Below are positions 15,820 to 25,162 of a stretch of DNA of 64,000 bases, piece by piece. How positions within the stretch are numbered: the first letter of the stretch is position 1; every line of letters starts with the position of its first letter. The stretch comes from CAYGFH01 sp964356315 (GTDB lineage: Bacteria > Patescibacteriota > Microgenomatia > UBA10105 > UBA927), in NCBI GenBank assembly GCA_964356315.1, contig CAYHHA010000002.1, positions 42,187 to 106,186 of the forward strand, written 5' to 3'. The notes below the pieces were generated by a model. The model was not told where the DNA came from. It did no database searches and worked only from the letters and a program-made list of their open reading frames with translations. A program made the position numbers and the translations under genes.

Positions 15820-18057
15820 TTACCGTATGTAGGTTTGTGTGTGTTCGGGATGTTGACAATCCAAACAATATTCTGAAAGCGCATCACGAATCACCATTTT
15901 TTCTTGTGGTTCAACGTTTGCCCCTGATTTATTTGGAACGACGATGTCACCCGTATCTTTGTCTATAAGGACCGATTTTTTTAATTGCTCACGTTCCGTT
16001 GGTACTGTCCCTTTGATAAAATATTCAAACCGTATAGAGCAACCTGGATCATCACCATCTTTTGGTGGAAGAAGCCCAGTCATGGAGCATACACGAGCTC
16101 CGACGATACCATCTGGTTGTTTGGGCCATATATCAGATTTTCCTTCAAGCACTTTCACCATGAGATCATGCCATATTGGCGCTGCTCCTGTAACGCCCGA
16201 AACTAACGCAGGATTCATCGGAGAATTGTCATTGTTACCAACCCACGTGGCAACAAGAAATTGAGGAGTAAATCCAATCGTCCAGTTATCGCGAAGATCA
16301 TCTGTCGTGCCAGTTTTTACCGAAACGGCGTGTTTTGGTATGACCAATTCTGAATTTGATCCAAATGCATCCATGCGAGCGTTATTGTCCAGAAGTATGT
16401 GGGAAATCAAAAACGCAGTCTCGGGGGAAATGATTCGCGGTCCTTGTAAGAGAAGTTGAGAGGGGATTTCTTGAGTAAGATTTTGATCTTTGTATTCTTC
16501 TGTAATTTTTCCATTTTTATCTGTGACCTTTAGGATGGAAACGAGATTCTTTCGGATGCCTCCATTTGCAAAAACGCCAAATGCTTCTGCCATATCAGTC
16601 ATGTGCACCTCACCGCCTCCAAGCGTTAGTGAAAGCCCATATTGCTTTGGATCTTTGAGTGTATCTAGGCCAAACCCGCTGGCTGATGCTACCATAGCTT
16701 CAACTGTGTTTAGTTTTAACATCTTTACTGCTGGGATATTCAACGAATTTCCAAGTGACATGCGAAGGGCGACTGGTCCATGGAATTTCCCATCGTAATT
16801 TTTTGGACAATACGATGGTTGATTTATCACACCAAAACAGGTAGGAATATCCAGAAATATGGTTGCCGCTGTTACTTTTTTCGTATCTAGACCAATGGCA
16901 TAATTAATAGGCTTGATTGAAGATCCTGGTTGGCGAAGGGCAGTTGTGACATTATAGCTTCCTGATGGTGTTGCAAAGTAATCCGTGCTTCCAATCATCG
17001 CAAGAATCTCTCCGGTAGCAGGCTTGGTAATAAGTGCGGCTCCATTTCCTACACGTAAATATGATATTTTTTCAATTTCTGATGAAACTGTTGCCTGTGC
17101 ATATTCCTGAAGACTTAGATCTAACGTCGTGATCACTTTAAGTCCGCCACGTTCGACAATCGCATCCCCGAATTTTTGGATAAGCTGATCTTTGACATAC
17201 ATAACAAAATGACCAGCTTTCAGTCCAGTATCTTTTTTGAATATAATTTCTTCTTTTGCGGCTCTGTCGGCTTGATCTTGTGAAATATATTTATCCGTCA
17301 CCATGCGTTTGAGTACGTCTTTTTGCCTTTCTTTTGCATATTCAGGATGTGCGCCAAATGGTGAGTATAGTGATGGCGCCTGTGGAAGACCAGCGAGAAG
17401 CGACGCTTCAGCAAGTGACAGATCTTTTACTTTTTTTCCATAATACCGCTCTGCTGCAGATTCTACTCCCCATGCCGTCCCACCATATGGAACTTGATTC
17501 AGGTAAAGCTCTAGTATCTTGTTTTTCGGATATATTGCCTCAACCCAAATTGCCAGAATGATCTCTTTGATTTTTCTGGTGATGGTCCTTTCCGGGGTAA
17601 GGAGAGCTGACTTGACGAGTTGTTGTGTGATTGTTGACCCCCCTTGGAGCTTGTGCCCTGTGAGTGTCGCAGTCGCGGCTCTCAAGATTCCTCCAATTGG
17701 GTTTATTCCTTGATGGGTGTAAAAATCTTTATCCTCGATGGATATGGTTGCTTGCTGGAGATATTTCGGTATTTCCGTAAGTGAAACAGCAGTTCGATTT
17801 TGATCAGCAAATATATCGTATAATAATTTCCCATTGCGATCATATATTTTTGTCGCAAGGGGGATATCGTATGTCCCAAGAGAAGCCGGAGATGGGAGAT
17901 CTTTAAATATTAGAAGGTAAATAAATATAACGAGACAAAGAGGAATAATTAAAAAAATATATTTAAAAGACCTGTGTTGAATAATCCGATGATGAATCGG
18001 TTTTTTTGAGTGATGTTGTTTTTTTTCTTCGGTATGGGTGCTGTGATGTGCTTTCAC
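15820..18057 (-). CDS. Class A penicillin-binding protein
   Basis: A 745-residue paralogue of the neighbouring PBP, bifunctional in peptidoglycan polymerisation and cross-linking. His/Lys-rich cytoplasmic start, one membrane anchor near residues 31-50 (YIFLIIPLCLVIFIYLLIF), GT51 motifs EDKDFYTHQGI, GGSTITQQLVKSALL and YLNQVPYGG, then transpeptidase motifs SSIK (RQPGSSIKPINY), SLN (GNSLNIPAV) and KTGT. A C-terminal lobe carries a cysteine pair (VCSMTG and PGCSIRFEY). The start codon is GTG. It lies upstream of its paralogue in the same direction, consistent with tandem duplication. Confidence 0.93.
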   Translation of the reverse strand: MKAHHSTHTEEKKQHHSKKPIHHRIIQHRSFKYIFLIIPLCLVIFIYLLIFKDLPSPASLGTYDIPLATKIYDRNGKLLYDIFADQNRTAVSLTEIPKYLQQATISIEDKDFYTHQGINPIGGILRAATATLTGHKLQGGSTITQQLVKSALLTPERTITRKIKEIILAIWVEAIYPKNKILELYLNQVPYGGTAWGVESAAERYYGKKVKDLSLAEASLLAGLPQAPSLYSPFGAHPEYAKERQKDVLKRMVTDKYISQDQADRAAKEEIIFKKDTGLKAGHFVMYVKDQLIQKFGDAIVERGGLKVITTLDLSLQEYAQATVSSEIEKISYLRVGNGAALITKPATGEILAMIGSTDYFATPSGSYNVTTALRQPGSSIKPINYAIGLDTKKVTAATIFLDIPTCFGVINQPSYCPKNYDGKFHGPVALRMSLGNSLNIPAVKMLKLNTVEAMVASASGFGLDTLKDPKQYGLSLTLGGGEVHMTDMAEAFGVFANGGIRKNLVSILKVTDKNGKITEEYKDQNLTQEIPSQLLLQGPRIISPETAFLISHILLDNNARMDAFGSNSELVIPKHAVSVKTGTTDDLRDNWTIGFTPQFLVATWVGNNDNSPMNPALVSGVTGAAPIWHDLMVKVLEGKSDIWPKQPDGIVGARVCSMTGLLPPKDGDDPGCSIRFEYFIKGTVPTEREQLKKSVLIDKDTGDIVVPNKSGANVEPQEKMVIRDALSEYCLDCQHPEHTQTYIR

Positions 18058-18063
18058 ATCTTT

Positions 18064-18072
18064 ATTATACCA
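18064..18072 (-). promoter_or_regulatory. Extended -10 (TGGTATAAT) exactly 6 nt before a GTG start
   Basis: On the minus strand TGG-TATAAT is followed by six bases (AAAGAT) and then the GTG start of the PBP at 18057. With the usual -10 to start-site distance, transcription would begin on the G of GTG. No ribosome-binding site is possible in this arrangement. Confidence 0.6.
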
Positions 18073-18141
18073 GTTTCCTGTTTTGAATCATTACTCATAT
18101 ATGGTATATATAGGTAAGTATTTGTTGTAAGGAGGAATGAT

Positions 18142-18747
18142 ATGTTTACTGTCTCTGATTTGCCATACGCATACAACGCACTTGAACCGTTTATTGATGA
18201 ACAGACAATGCATATTCATCATGAAAAACATCATGCTGCGTATGTAAAAAATTTAAATGATGCCTTGATAGGGCAGGAAGAACTACTTTCTCTCCCTGTT
18301 GAGGAATTGCTTGCGGATTTGCTTCAGGTCCCTGAGGAGCTTCGGAGTAAAGTGAGAAATCACGGAGGAGGACACGCAAACCATACGATGTTCTGGGAAA
18401 GTATGGCGCCAAATGCAGGAGGAGAGCCTGTCGGGGAATTAAAAAAAGCTATCATTGCAACATACGAAAGTTTTAGTGCATTTCAAGAGAAATTCACTGC
18501 AGCTGCTTTGGGACGTTTTGGTAGTGGATGGGCATGGCTCAGTGTAGATAAAGGTCGTTTAGTGATCGAAGATACCGCAAATCAAGATTCGCCACTTTTG
18601 GAGGGGAGAATGCCACTACTCGGAATAGATGTATGGGAGCATGCGTATTATTTGAAATATAAAAACGTGAGAGCTGACTATATAAAGAATTGGTGGAATG
18701 TAGTTAATTGGAAAGAGATTGAGAAGCGATTCAGTCAAGCGCTGTAG
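18142..18747 (+). CDS. sodA: Superoxide dismutase, Mn/Fe family (Mn-type signature)
   Basis: A 201-residue enzyme that dismutates superoxide. Metal ligands are His26 (MHIHHEKHHAAYV), His81 (GGGHANHTMFW) and the Asp and His of GIDVWEHAYYLKYKN. GGGHANHTMFW, GSGWAWL and QDSPL are the pattern of Mn-type rather than Fe-type enzymes, although metal choice cannot be settled from sequence. AAGGAGG sits upstream of the ATG, one of the best ribosome-binding sites here, suggesting strong expression. It implies exposure to oxygen. Confidence 0.96.
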   Translation: MFTVSDLPYAYNALEPFIDEQTMHIHHEKHHAAYVKNLNDALIGQEELLSLPVEELLADLLQVPEELRSKVRNHGGGHANHTMFWESMAPNAGGEPVGELKKAIIATYESFSAFQEKFTAAALGRFGSGWAWLSVDKGRLVIEDTANQDSPLLEGRMPLLGIDVWEHAYYLKYKNVRADYIKNWWNVVNWKEIEKRFSQAL

Positions 18748-18773
18748 TACATATTCAAATCGGCGTATCAGAT

Positions 18774-19487
18774 ATGAATGTGTCCACTGACTTTACCAAA
18801 GAGTATTGTATTGCATTTGCCCAGCATAATGGAGGTAAACCTCAGGAAGATTGCGTTACTATTTTCAATTCCGAATGTATCGCTATTGCTGATGGGGTAA
18901 GTGTTATGCCTCATGGAGATATTGCTTCTTCGTTTGTGTGTGAAACTGCTATATGGGCGTATAAGCATGTACGTCAGCGCCCGTATTACTGGGAAGAAAA
19001 AACTAAATTATTACAGAGAATTTTCCGCACAACCAATTTATCCTTATGGCAAAAAAGGAAAGAATCTGATTTTGAGGATGGATTGGCTTCAACATTATGC
19101 ATGGCAATATTCGGCAAGCATAAATTTTGGATCGGTGCTGTTGGAGATGGACGTGTGTACTTAATACGAGAAGGCCTTGTAGAAGAGTTGGTATCGCCGG
19201 AATCACAGTCATCTCTGCAGATCCCCATGGCACTTGGATATCAAAAGACAGGTATTTTACCAAGATTAGTCTCAGAGCGGTTTATCGCAGGCGATGTACT
19301 GCTTCTTGCTACAGATGGAGCGTCTGACGTGTTAACTGAAGAGGATATACGGAGTGCTTGTGAGATCATTGGCGATACTCAGAAATCTTGCGAGGATGGA
19401 GTTCAATATATATTGAAGCGTTCATTAGAGCGTGGGAGCAAGGAGAACGGGTCAGTATGCATGGTAAAGCATTGTTCTTTGAAATAA
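18774..19487 (+). CDS. PP2C-family serine/threonine phosphatase
   Basis: A 237-residue metal-dependent phosphatase with the ordered PP2C motifs: QEDCV, IADGVS (metal-binding Asp), GLASTLCMAI, WIGAVGDGRVYLIR, LLLATDGASDVLTEEDI and a final SKENGSVCMV, where the usual Asp-Asn is Glu-Asn. No membrane segment or sensor domain. It is 26 bases after sodA on the same strand and may be cotranscribed. No partner kinase is visible in the window. Confidence 0.87.
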   Translation: MNVSTDFTKEYCIAFAQHNGGKPQEDCVTIFNSECIAIADGVSVMPHGDIASSFVCETAIWAYKHVRQRPYYWEEKTKLLQRIFRTTNLSLWQKRKESDFEDGLASTLCMAIFGKHKFWIGAVGDGRVYLIREGLVEELVSPESQSSLQIPMALGYQKTGILPRLVSERFIAGDVLLLATDGASDVLTEEDIRSACEIIGDTQKSCEDGVQYILKRSLERGSKENGSVCMVKHCSLK

Positions 19488-19493
19488 TGGTGC

Positions 19494-19523
19494 TTTACAA
19501 ATGTGATTTCGTCACTCTATACT
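19494..19523 (+). promoter_or_regulatory. Promoter for a leaderless gapN transcript
   Basis: TTTACA (19494-19499), an 18-base spacer and TATACT (19518-19523) form a good sigma-70-type promoter. Six bases separate the -10 from the ATG at 19530, so transcription should start at the A of that ATG. This argues for the ATG at 19530 over the in-frame GTG at 19503, which lies inside the promoter spacer. Confidence 0.6.
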
Positions 19524-19529
19524 AACTCT

Positions 19530-21014
19530 ATGCCTGCCGATTTCTTTGAACCAATAAGTAATAATGGTATTCCACCAATCTATCGATATTTCGATGGAAA
19601 AGACTGGGTGGAGAGTAAAAGTGGAAAGCGCGTTTCTGTATTATCCCCGATAGATGGATCCGTAGTTGGAGAAACTCAGGTTGTCACTCACGAAGAGATA
19701 GATGCTGCGCTCGAAAAAAATATCAGCGCTCAGCGGAAATGGGAAGCAACTCCTTTGAATGAACGAGTAAAGATTGTTCATCTTGCTGCAGATTGGACCA
19801 TGCATTATCTCGATTATTTAGCTGCACTACTCGCTCGGGAAGTCGGAAAAACGATGAGCGAAGCGAAAAGTGAAATAAAAAGAACTGCAGAGCTCACAGA
19901 TTATTTCGCTGACGAAGTGCAATCCATACGTGGAGAAACGCTCGATAGTGATAATTTCCCAGGATATGACAAAGGACGAATTGCTGTGATAGAGCGAGTG
20001 GCTCATGGTGTTATCCTCGCAATTGCACCATACAATTATCCAGTGAATTTAACAGGGAGTAAGATCGCTCCAGCTCTTCTTATGGGAAATAGTGTTATCG
20101 TGAAACCACCAACGCAGGGTTGTATCAGTGCACTCCACCTTGTGAGAATTTTCGAAAAAGCAGGTGTTCCAGAGGGTGTAATGACGTGTATAACTGGTGG
20201 TGGGAGTGATATCGGAGATTATGTGGTCGCACATCCAAAAGTGCACATGGTCGCATTTACGGGAAATTCTGATACAGGCATGGCAATTGCTAGCAAAGCC
20301 GCTATGAAACCATTGTTGTTTGAATGTGGTGGTAACAATGCAACCATTGTATTTCCTGATGCAGATATGATTTTGACGGCAAAAGAAATCATAAAAGGCG
20401 GATATGCATACGCCGGACAACGATGTACAGGTATTAAATACGTCATGGGAACTCAAAGTGTTTTAGATCAGTTGCTTCCAGTAGTATTAGATCAAATGAA
20501 AGAATCTGTTCACATGGGCGATCCAAGAGATGCATCTACAAAACTTGTTGGACCAGTCGTGACCTTGAAAAATGCAGAGTCTATTGAACGAGACATTAAC
20601 GATGCGATTGCAGAGGGTGCAACCGTCGCAACCGGTGGCCATCGAAAAGACGCGTATATCGAGCCAACTATTTTAACTAATGTGAAACCAACGATGAAGA
20701 TTATCTCAACAGAGGTATTTGGACCTGTCATATCGTTTGTAACGATTGGTGACATGAATGAGGCAGCTGAGATTGTAAACAAGCAGAGATTTGGACTTCA
20801 AGCGTGTGTGTTTACCAAAGATGAAGGAACTGGTTTGAAATATGCTGAATTATTGAACGTCGGAACAGTGCAAATAAATGGATCTCCACAACGCGGACCA
20901 GATCATTTTCCATTCCTTGGAGTGAAGCAATCAGGAATTGGCGTGCAAGGCGTACGGTATTCACTCGAGGCCATGTCACGACTGAAGCCTGTTGTTATAA
21001 ATAAACCTCAGTAA
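19530..21014 (+). CDS. gapN: NADP-dependent glyceraldehyde-3-phosphate dehydrogenase (non-phosphorylating)
   Basis: A 494-residue aldehyde dehydrogenase. IAPYNYPVNLTGSKIAPALLMGN is the pattern of GapN, which oxidises glyceraldehyde-3-phosphate straight to 3-phosphoglycerate and makes NADPH. The catalytic Glu is in LFECGGNN and the nucleophile is Cys299 in YAGQRCTGIKY; LGVKQSGIGVQG is the C-terminal signature. In a reduced fermenter it would be an NADPH source, bypassing phosphoglycerate kinase ATP yield. The start is chosen from the promoter position. Confidence 0.88.
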   Translation: MPADFFEPISNNGIPPIYRYFDGKDWVESKSGKRVSVLSPIDGSVVGETQVVTHEEIDAALEKNISAQRKWEATPLNERVKIVHLAADWTMHYLDYLAALLAREVGKTMSEAKSEIKRTAELTDYFADEVQSIRGETLDSDNFPGYDKGRIAVIERVAHGVILAIAPYNYPVNLTGSKIAPALLMGNSVIVKPPTQGCISALHLVRIFEKAGVPEGVMTCITGGGSDIGDYVVAHPKVHMVAFTGNSDTGMAIASKAAMKPLLFECGGNNATIVFPDADMILTAKEIIKGGYAYAGQRCTGIKYVMGTQSVLDQLLPVVLDQMKESVHMGDPRDASTKLVGPVVTLKNAESIERDINDAIAEGATVATGGHRKDAYIEPTILTNVKPTMKIISTEVFGPVISFVTIGDMNEAAEIVNKQRFGLQACVFTKDEGTGLKYAELLNVGTVQINGSPQRGPDHFPFLGVKQSGIGVQGVRYSLEAMSRLKPVVINKPQ

Positions 21015-21170
21015 TTTTAGTGATACCTCTTAGATTTTTTTTCCTCTATTTTTTGTAAGACCTCAATTGATATATCCAAATAGGAAGCGATAGAAGTCGA
21101 TATTCATTATTACTGATCGAATATCACAGTGATTTTAGCTATGTCTTCCGTTATTTGATAACAGGATTTT

Positions 21171-21200
21171 ATGTTACCGTGTTTTAAAACAAGATAACAT
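21171..21200. repeat. 30-bp imperfect palindrome, copy 1 of 3
   Basis: Centred on GTTTT|AAAAC, with outer arms ATGTTAC and ATAACAT. It lies between the convergent gapN and methyltransferase genes. The same element occurs at 62533-62562 and 63020-63053. No T-tract follows, so it is not a normal terminator. The rest of this 212-base gap shows nothing recognisable. Confidence 0.75.
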
Positions 21201-21226
21201 AACTATCAACAAACTTCTGTACGTTT

Positions 21227-21829
21227 TTAGCGTTTTTCAAATAAGAACATTGTGCCTACTCCATACTTGTGTTTATATGGATGTTTCCATAATAAGGAAA
21301 ATGTATTTGATGATATTGGTATCTGTGTTAGTAAGACGCGTGACCCCTGTTTTAATGTATTGAGTTGTTTCAGTAAATCACCTTTCAGTTGTTGTTCTAG
21401 CGTAGGTGGATGGATGCTTATATAGACAAAATCCGTGCTTATCAGAGAAACATTAAAATAATTTTTTTGCTTAAATAATATATGATCAGTCATCACTTCT
21501 GGAATCAGCGATAGTATTTTTTGAGCCATTGTTGCAGTCATGTGGAGTTCTGATAATTCTTCAACGCCGATTGCTTGTTTTAAATATGGAAACATCAATC
21601 CAGTGATTAATACTTTTTCTCCGATTCCAGATCCTAAATCGATAAATGTCTGATCCGGTTTTAGATGAGCTTTCGTGAGTGTTTCATAGTAGCTTTCAAT
21701 AGTAGCACCTCCGTATTGGTATGCATCTTCCTGAAACGAATGTAATTTTTGCGCCCGCAAAGAAAGATTGTAAGCATCTACATTTTTGTGTGCGATAGCG
21801 AGCAGTTTTATAATTTTATCGAGGTTCAT
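21227..21829 (-). CDS. SAM-dependent methyltransferase, DOT1-like fold
   Basis: A 200-residue class I methyltransferase. YGGATIESYYETLTKAHL, then TFIDLGSGIGEKVLI (SAM-binding glycine loop) and the acidic end of strand two in AIGVEE, match the DOT1-like branch often annotated in reduced bacteria. The C-terminal half (FVYISIHPPTLEQQL, GSRVLLTQIP) lacks a clear target-recognition motif, so the substrate is unknown. Its ATG overlaps the stop of the purine nucleoside phosphorylase gene by one base, so it is the last gene of that operon. Confidence 0.75.
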   Translation of the reverse strand: MNLDKIIKLLAIAHKNVDAYNLSLRAQKLHSFQEDAYQYGGATIESYYETLTKAHLKPDQTFIDLGSGIGEKVLITGLMFPYLKQAIGVEELSELHMTATMAQKILSLIPEVMTDHILFKQKNYFNVSLISTDFVYISIHPPTLEQQLKGDLLKQLNTLKQGSRVLLTQIPISSNTFSLLWKHPYKHKYGVGTMFLFEKR

Positions 21830-22677
21830 TACTTTGGGGAGTTAATAGTTGTAAAAAAATTTCTAAAAATTGAAAAAAGTTTTTCTTCTGTTTGTTTGCT
21901 GTTTAATACTGCCGTCACTTCCTCATGATTCGTTGCATTTGTTCCATCTTTGGCAATGGCATTGGTAATCATTGAAACGCCGAATGTATCCATCCCGCGA
22001 TTTGTAGCGATGATAATTTCCGGAACAGTAGACATCCCAACAGCATCGGCTCCCATTGCGCGAAGCATCAGGCATTCTGCTTGGGTCTCATACGTCTTTC
22101 CTGTAAGCCCTGCATATACACCTTCGTGAATCGATTGATCGATTGATGTGAATATTTTTCGTAACCTAGGAGAATATTCTGTATTTTGCGGTTGAAAAAA
22201 TGCATTTCCTCCGAAATCATGGTGTGCTCCAAGCATCGGGTTTGGTTGAAATAATCCAATATGAGATTTAATCACCATAAGGTCACCGACTTTATAGGAA
22301 GGATTTAGCCCACCCGCTGCATTGGTGGCAATATAAAGTTTGCATCCGAGAGATGCTGCGACTTGAACAGGAAACGTGACGATATCCATGGCGTTGGGTT
22401 CATGCGCTACTTCGTAATAATGTTTCCGACCTTTCAGTCCAATAATCGGTACGCCTTCAAGATATCCTGCAATCAGCGTGCCCTCATGCCCAACAACAGT
22501 GGAGACGGGGAAGTGAGGAATGTCTTTATAGGGAATAACCGCAACAGGTTTTATAAGATCTGCAAGCTTATTGAGGCCGGAGCCAAGGGTGAGGGCGATT
22601 TTAGGAGAGAAGTTTTTTGTTTTTTTCTGAATAAAACGAACTGTTTCATTCACCGTTGTTATATAGATATCTTTCAT
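21829..22677 (-). CDS. Purine nucleoside phosphorylase
   Basis: A 282-residue trimeric-type PNP that splits purine nucleosides with phosphate to free base and ribose-1-phosphate. Motifs: ALTLGSGLNKLAD (phosphate site), VVGHEGTLIAG, GRKHYYE, ATNAAGGLNPSYKVGDLM, TYETQAECLMLRAMGADAVGMSTVPEII and MITNAIAKDG. The ATG at 22677 is two bases after the guaA stop, with GGGAG from the end of guaA as its ribosome-binding site, so the two are coupled. It fits the local purine salvage set. Confidence 0.93.
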   Translation of the reverse strand: MKDIYITTVNETVRFIQKKTKNFSPKIALTLGSGLNKLADLIKPVAVIPYKDIPHFPVSTVVGHEGTLIAGYLEGVPIIGLKGRKHYYEVAHEPNAMDIVTFPVQVAASLGCKLYIATNAAGGLNPSYKVGDLMVIKSHIGLFQPNPMLGAHHDFGGNAFFQPQNTEYSPRLRKIFTSIDQSIHEGVYAGLTGKTYETQAECLMLRAMGADAVGMSTVPEIIIATNRGMDTFGVSMITNAIAKDGTNATNHEEVTAVLNSKQTEEKLFSIFRNFFTTINSPK

Positions 22678-22679
22678 TA

Positions 22680-24200
22680 TTACTCCCATTCCATGGTTGC
22701 GGGGGGTTTTGTTGTTATGTCATATACGACTCTGGAAACGTTTGGAACTTCGTTGACGATTCTCGATGAAATTTTCTCCAATACTTCATAAGGAATTCTC
22801 GCCCAGCGGCTGGTCATAATGTCATGCGACTCATATGCGCGTATGGCTACAACTTCTGCAAATACTCGTCCGTCTCCTTTGACTGCGGTGGAAAATGCTC
22901 CAGACATGACGGCAAAACATTGGAATACGCTTTCATATAGATTTGCAGATTTCATTTCCTCTATAACGATCCCGTCAGCAATTTTTACCTGCTCAAGTCT
23001 TTTTGCAGTTACTTCGCCTCTAATTCTGACCGCGTATCCAGGACCAGGAAATGGTTGTTGCATTACGAGGTCTTCCGGAATTCCAGAAAGTCTACCAAGT
23101 TCGCGTACTTCATCTTTGTATAATTCGCGAAGTGGTTCAAGCAGTTTAAATTTCATATCTGCTGGAAGTCCACCGACATTATGATGGGATTTTATTTTTG
23201 ATGCATGCTTGCTCCCTTTGGATTCGATCACATCTGAATATATAGTTCCTTGCGCAAGGAACGTGGCATCTGTATGTTTGTTTGCCTCTTGGTTAAATAT
23301 ATCTATGTAGAGTTTTCCGATAGCTTTGCGCTTTTCTTCAGGGTCTGTAATACCAGAGAGCGCATCTAAAAATCTTTTTTTTGCGTCGACTATGACGAGA
23401 TTTGCCTGAATGAGTTTCGTAAAAATATGTTTGACACGAGTGTCCGTCTCTGGTCTCATAAGTCCACTATCGACATATACCGGTATGAGTTTTTTGCCGA
23501 TTGCTTTGCCAATCAAAAATGCTGCGACAGTGGAATCAACGCCTCCTGAAACAGCGCCGATCACCGAATTGTTTCCAACCGTTTCTTTTATTTCATCGAT
23601 ATGTTTTTGCGGATCAAGCACGAGGGGATTGAGCGATTCTTTACATGCCATGACAGCAAAATTTTTGAGGAGTTCCATCCCGTGAGTAGAGTGATACGCT
23701 TCCGGATGAAACTGAATTCCATAGAGCTTTTTTTGGGTATTAATGACTGCTGCGTATTCTACCTGATGGGTGTGTCCAACAAGGGTGAATCCTGGTGGAA
23801 GTTTTGTAACGGTATCTCCATGAGACATAATGACGGAAAATTGTGTTTCCGGTAATGCAAAAATATCTGGTTGTGTATCAAAAATAATGTCTTCTGGTCC
23901 GAATTCTTTTTTGGAATGTTTCACTTCGCCACCTAAGAGGTGCGCAATGAGTTGCCAGCCGTAGCAAATCCCGAGGATCGGGATGCCAAATTCAAAAACC
24001 TTTTTATCTACCGAGAGCGTCGCGTTATCATAGCTAATGTCGTTTGGGCCTCCGGAAAAAACAATTCCTTTAGGAGAATTTTTTTTGATCGCTGAGATGA
24101 TATCCTCCGGATTTGTGTAGGCAACTTCCACGCCAATTTGCCGGAGACGCCTACCGATAAGATGTGCAGTCTGTGAGCCAAAATCAACAACGATAATCAT
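22680..24200 (-). CDS. guaA: GMP synthase (glutamine-hydrolysing)
   Basis: A 506-residue enzyme that aminates XMP to GMP with glutamine and ATP. The N-terminal class I glutaminase carries the nucleophile in GICYGWQ and the His/Glu of GIQFHPEAYHS. The ATP-pyrophosphatase loop is GAVSGGVDSTVAAF. The dimerisation domain ends in the typical PPATMEWE. The minus-strand TATAAA at 24209-24214, overlapping the stop of the preceding gene, is 8 bases before the ATG. Confidence 0.97.
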   Translation of the reverse strand: MIIVVDFGSQTAHLIGRRLRQIGVEVAYTNPEDIISAIKKNSPKGIVFSGGPNDISYDNATLSVDKKVFEFGIPILGICYGWQLIAHLLGGEVKHSKKEFGPEDIIFDTQPDIFALPETQFSVIMSHGDTVTKLPPGFTLVGHTHQVEYAAVINTQKKLYGIQFHPEAYHSTHGMELLKNFAVMACKESLNPLVLDPQKHIDEIKETVGNNSVIGAVSGGVDSTVAAFLIGKAIGKKLIPVYVDSGLMRPETDTRVKHIFTKLIQANLVIVDAKKRFLDALSGITDPEEKRKAIGKLYIDIFNQEANKHTDATFLAQGTIYSDVIESKGSKHASKIKSHHNVGGLPADMKFKLLEPLRELYKDEVRELGRLSGIPEDLVMQQPFPGPGYAVRIRGEVTAKRLEQVKIADGIVIEEMKSANLYESVFQCFAVMSGAFSTAVKGDGRVFAEVVAIRAYESHDIMTSRWARIPYEVLEKISSRIVNEVPNVSRVVYDITTKPPATMEWE

Positions 24201-24209
24201 ATGTTTGTT

Positions 24210-24848
24210 TTATACAACTTCCGGTTGTTTTGCAAGGACGACTTTATCATGTGCTCCAATCTCAGAAACTCGAACGCAGGAGAATGTTTTTACTCCTAAT
24301 GATTCTATGTATTCTATGCCACCTTGAAATACTTTATCGAATAATACGGCAAACCCAACAACGTTGACCCCGCGTTTTTGAAGACCGCTCACGATATGAT
24401 ACCCAGTTTCACCTGTCGCGCATACATCATCAATTAGTAGTACTCGGTCACCTTTTTGAACAAAGGATAAATTAATTCCAGAAAATACCTGCATCGCATC
24501 ATTGCTGGTTGAGAATGAGCGGATTTCTTCGCGGTAGACATCTTTCCAGGTTGTAGGGATATTTTGATCTTTTCGTGAACTGTGAAGACGGGTGTTTCCT
24601 CCTAATTCCAGTGCTATGGCTGTTGCCAAGTAATTACCAGAATGAGGGATTCCATGAACGATATCAATGTCGCTGTCTTTAAATTCATTTGCAATACTTA
24701 TTGCCGCAGATTTGAGAATTTGTGGTTTCATCCGAAGATTAAATGAAGAAACGGAAATATACCCGCGATCCGGATCAATAACTTTTGCATCTCGCAAAAA
24801 TTCGTCTCTCAGGAACGCGAGATCTGCTTGAAGATTGCTTGCTACCAT
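24210..24848 (-). CDS. Purine/pyrimidine phosphoribosyltransferase
   Basis: A 212-residue type I phosphoribosyltransferase. The PRPP loop is VLLIDDVCATGETGYHI, with PHSGNYLATAIALEL as the pyrophosphate-loop region. It resembles orotate or xanthine-type enzymes without a decisive base-recognition hood, but its position just upstream of guaA and PNP favours purine salvage, for example xanthine to XMP feeding GuaA (inference). TAAAAT on the minus strand lies 5 bases before the ATG. Confidence 0.8.
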   Translation of the reverse strand: MVASNLQADLAFLRDEFLRDAKVIDPDRGYISVSSFNLRMKPQILKSAAISIANEFKDSDIDIVHGIPHSGNYLATAIALELGGNTRLHSSRKDQNIPTTWKDVYREEIRSFSTSNDAMQVFSGINLSFVQKGDRVLLIDDVCATGETGYHIVSGLQKRGVNVVGFAVLFDKVFQGGIEYIESLGVKTFSCVRVSEIGAHDKVVLAKQPEVV

Positions 24849-24888
24849 AGTCTATTTTAGCGTTACTGAGCTGTTTTAGCAATTCGGT

Positions 24889-25119
24889 TTATGTAGTCGG
24901 AGCTTCCGTTGCTGCTGGTGGCGCATCCTCATCAACCTTCTGAGGTGTTGTTGGGTCTTGCTCAGTAATCTCCAATCCTTCAATACCGCTTCGGATAATC
25001 CTTAAAGGATGAGGGGATGTGTATGTTTGTGTGTCTGGTACAGGACCTCTAAATCCTCCTTGTCCTCCGCTACGCGATTCATATCGATTATCAAAAATGG
25101 ATTCAGGTCTTCCTGACAT
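24889..25119 (-). CDS. Small unknown protein, Gly/Pro-rich
   Basis: A 76-residue protein with no recognised domain. It begins MSGRPESIFDNRYESRSGGQ and ends in an acidic, Pro/Ala/Thr-rich tail (EDAPPAATEAPTT), so it is probably mostly disordered. AAAGGAA precedes the ATG, supporting real translation. It shares a YES-x-Gly-rich-GP pattern with the small protein encoded just upstream on the same strand. Confidence 0.6.
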   Translation of the reverse strand: MSGRPESIFDNRYESRSGGQGGFRGPVPDTQTYTSPHPLRIIRSGIEGLEITEQDPTTPQKVDEDAPPAATEAPTT

Positions 25120-25162
25120 ATATTCCTTTCTGCTCTCTTTAATCGAGAGCCATATTTTTGTA

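Noticed and set aside
21014..21226. Terminator for the convergent gapN and methyltransferase genes
   Set aside because: The only strong dyad is the 30-bp palindrome, which has no T-tract on either strand; T-rich runs nearby lack a GC stem.
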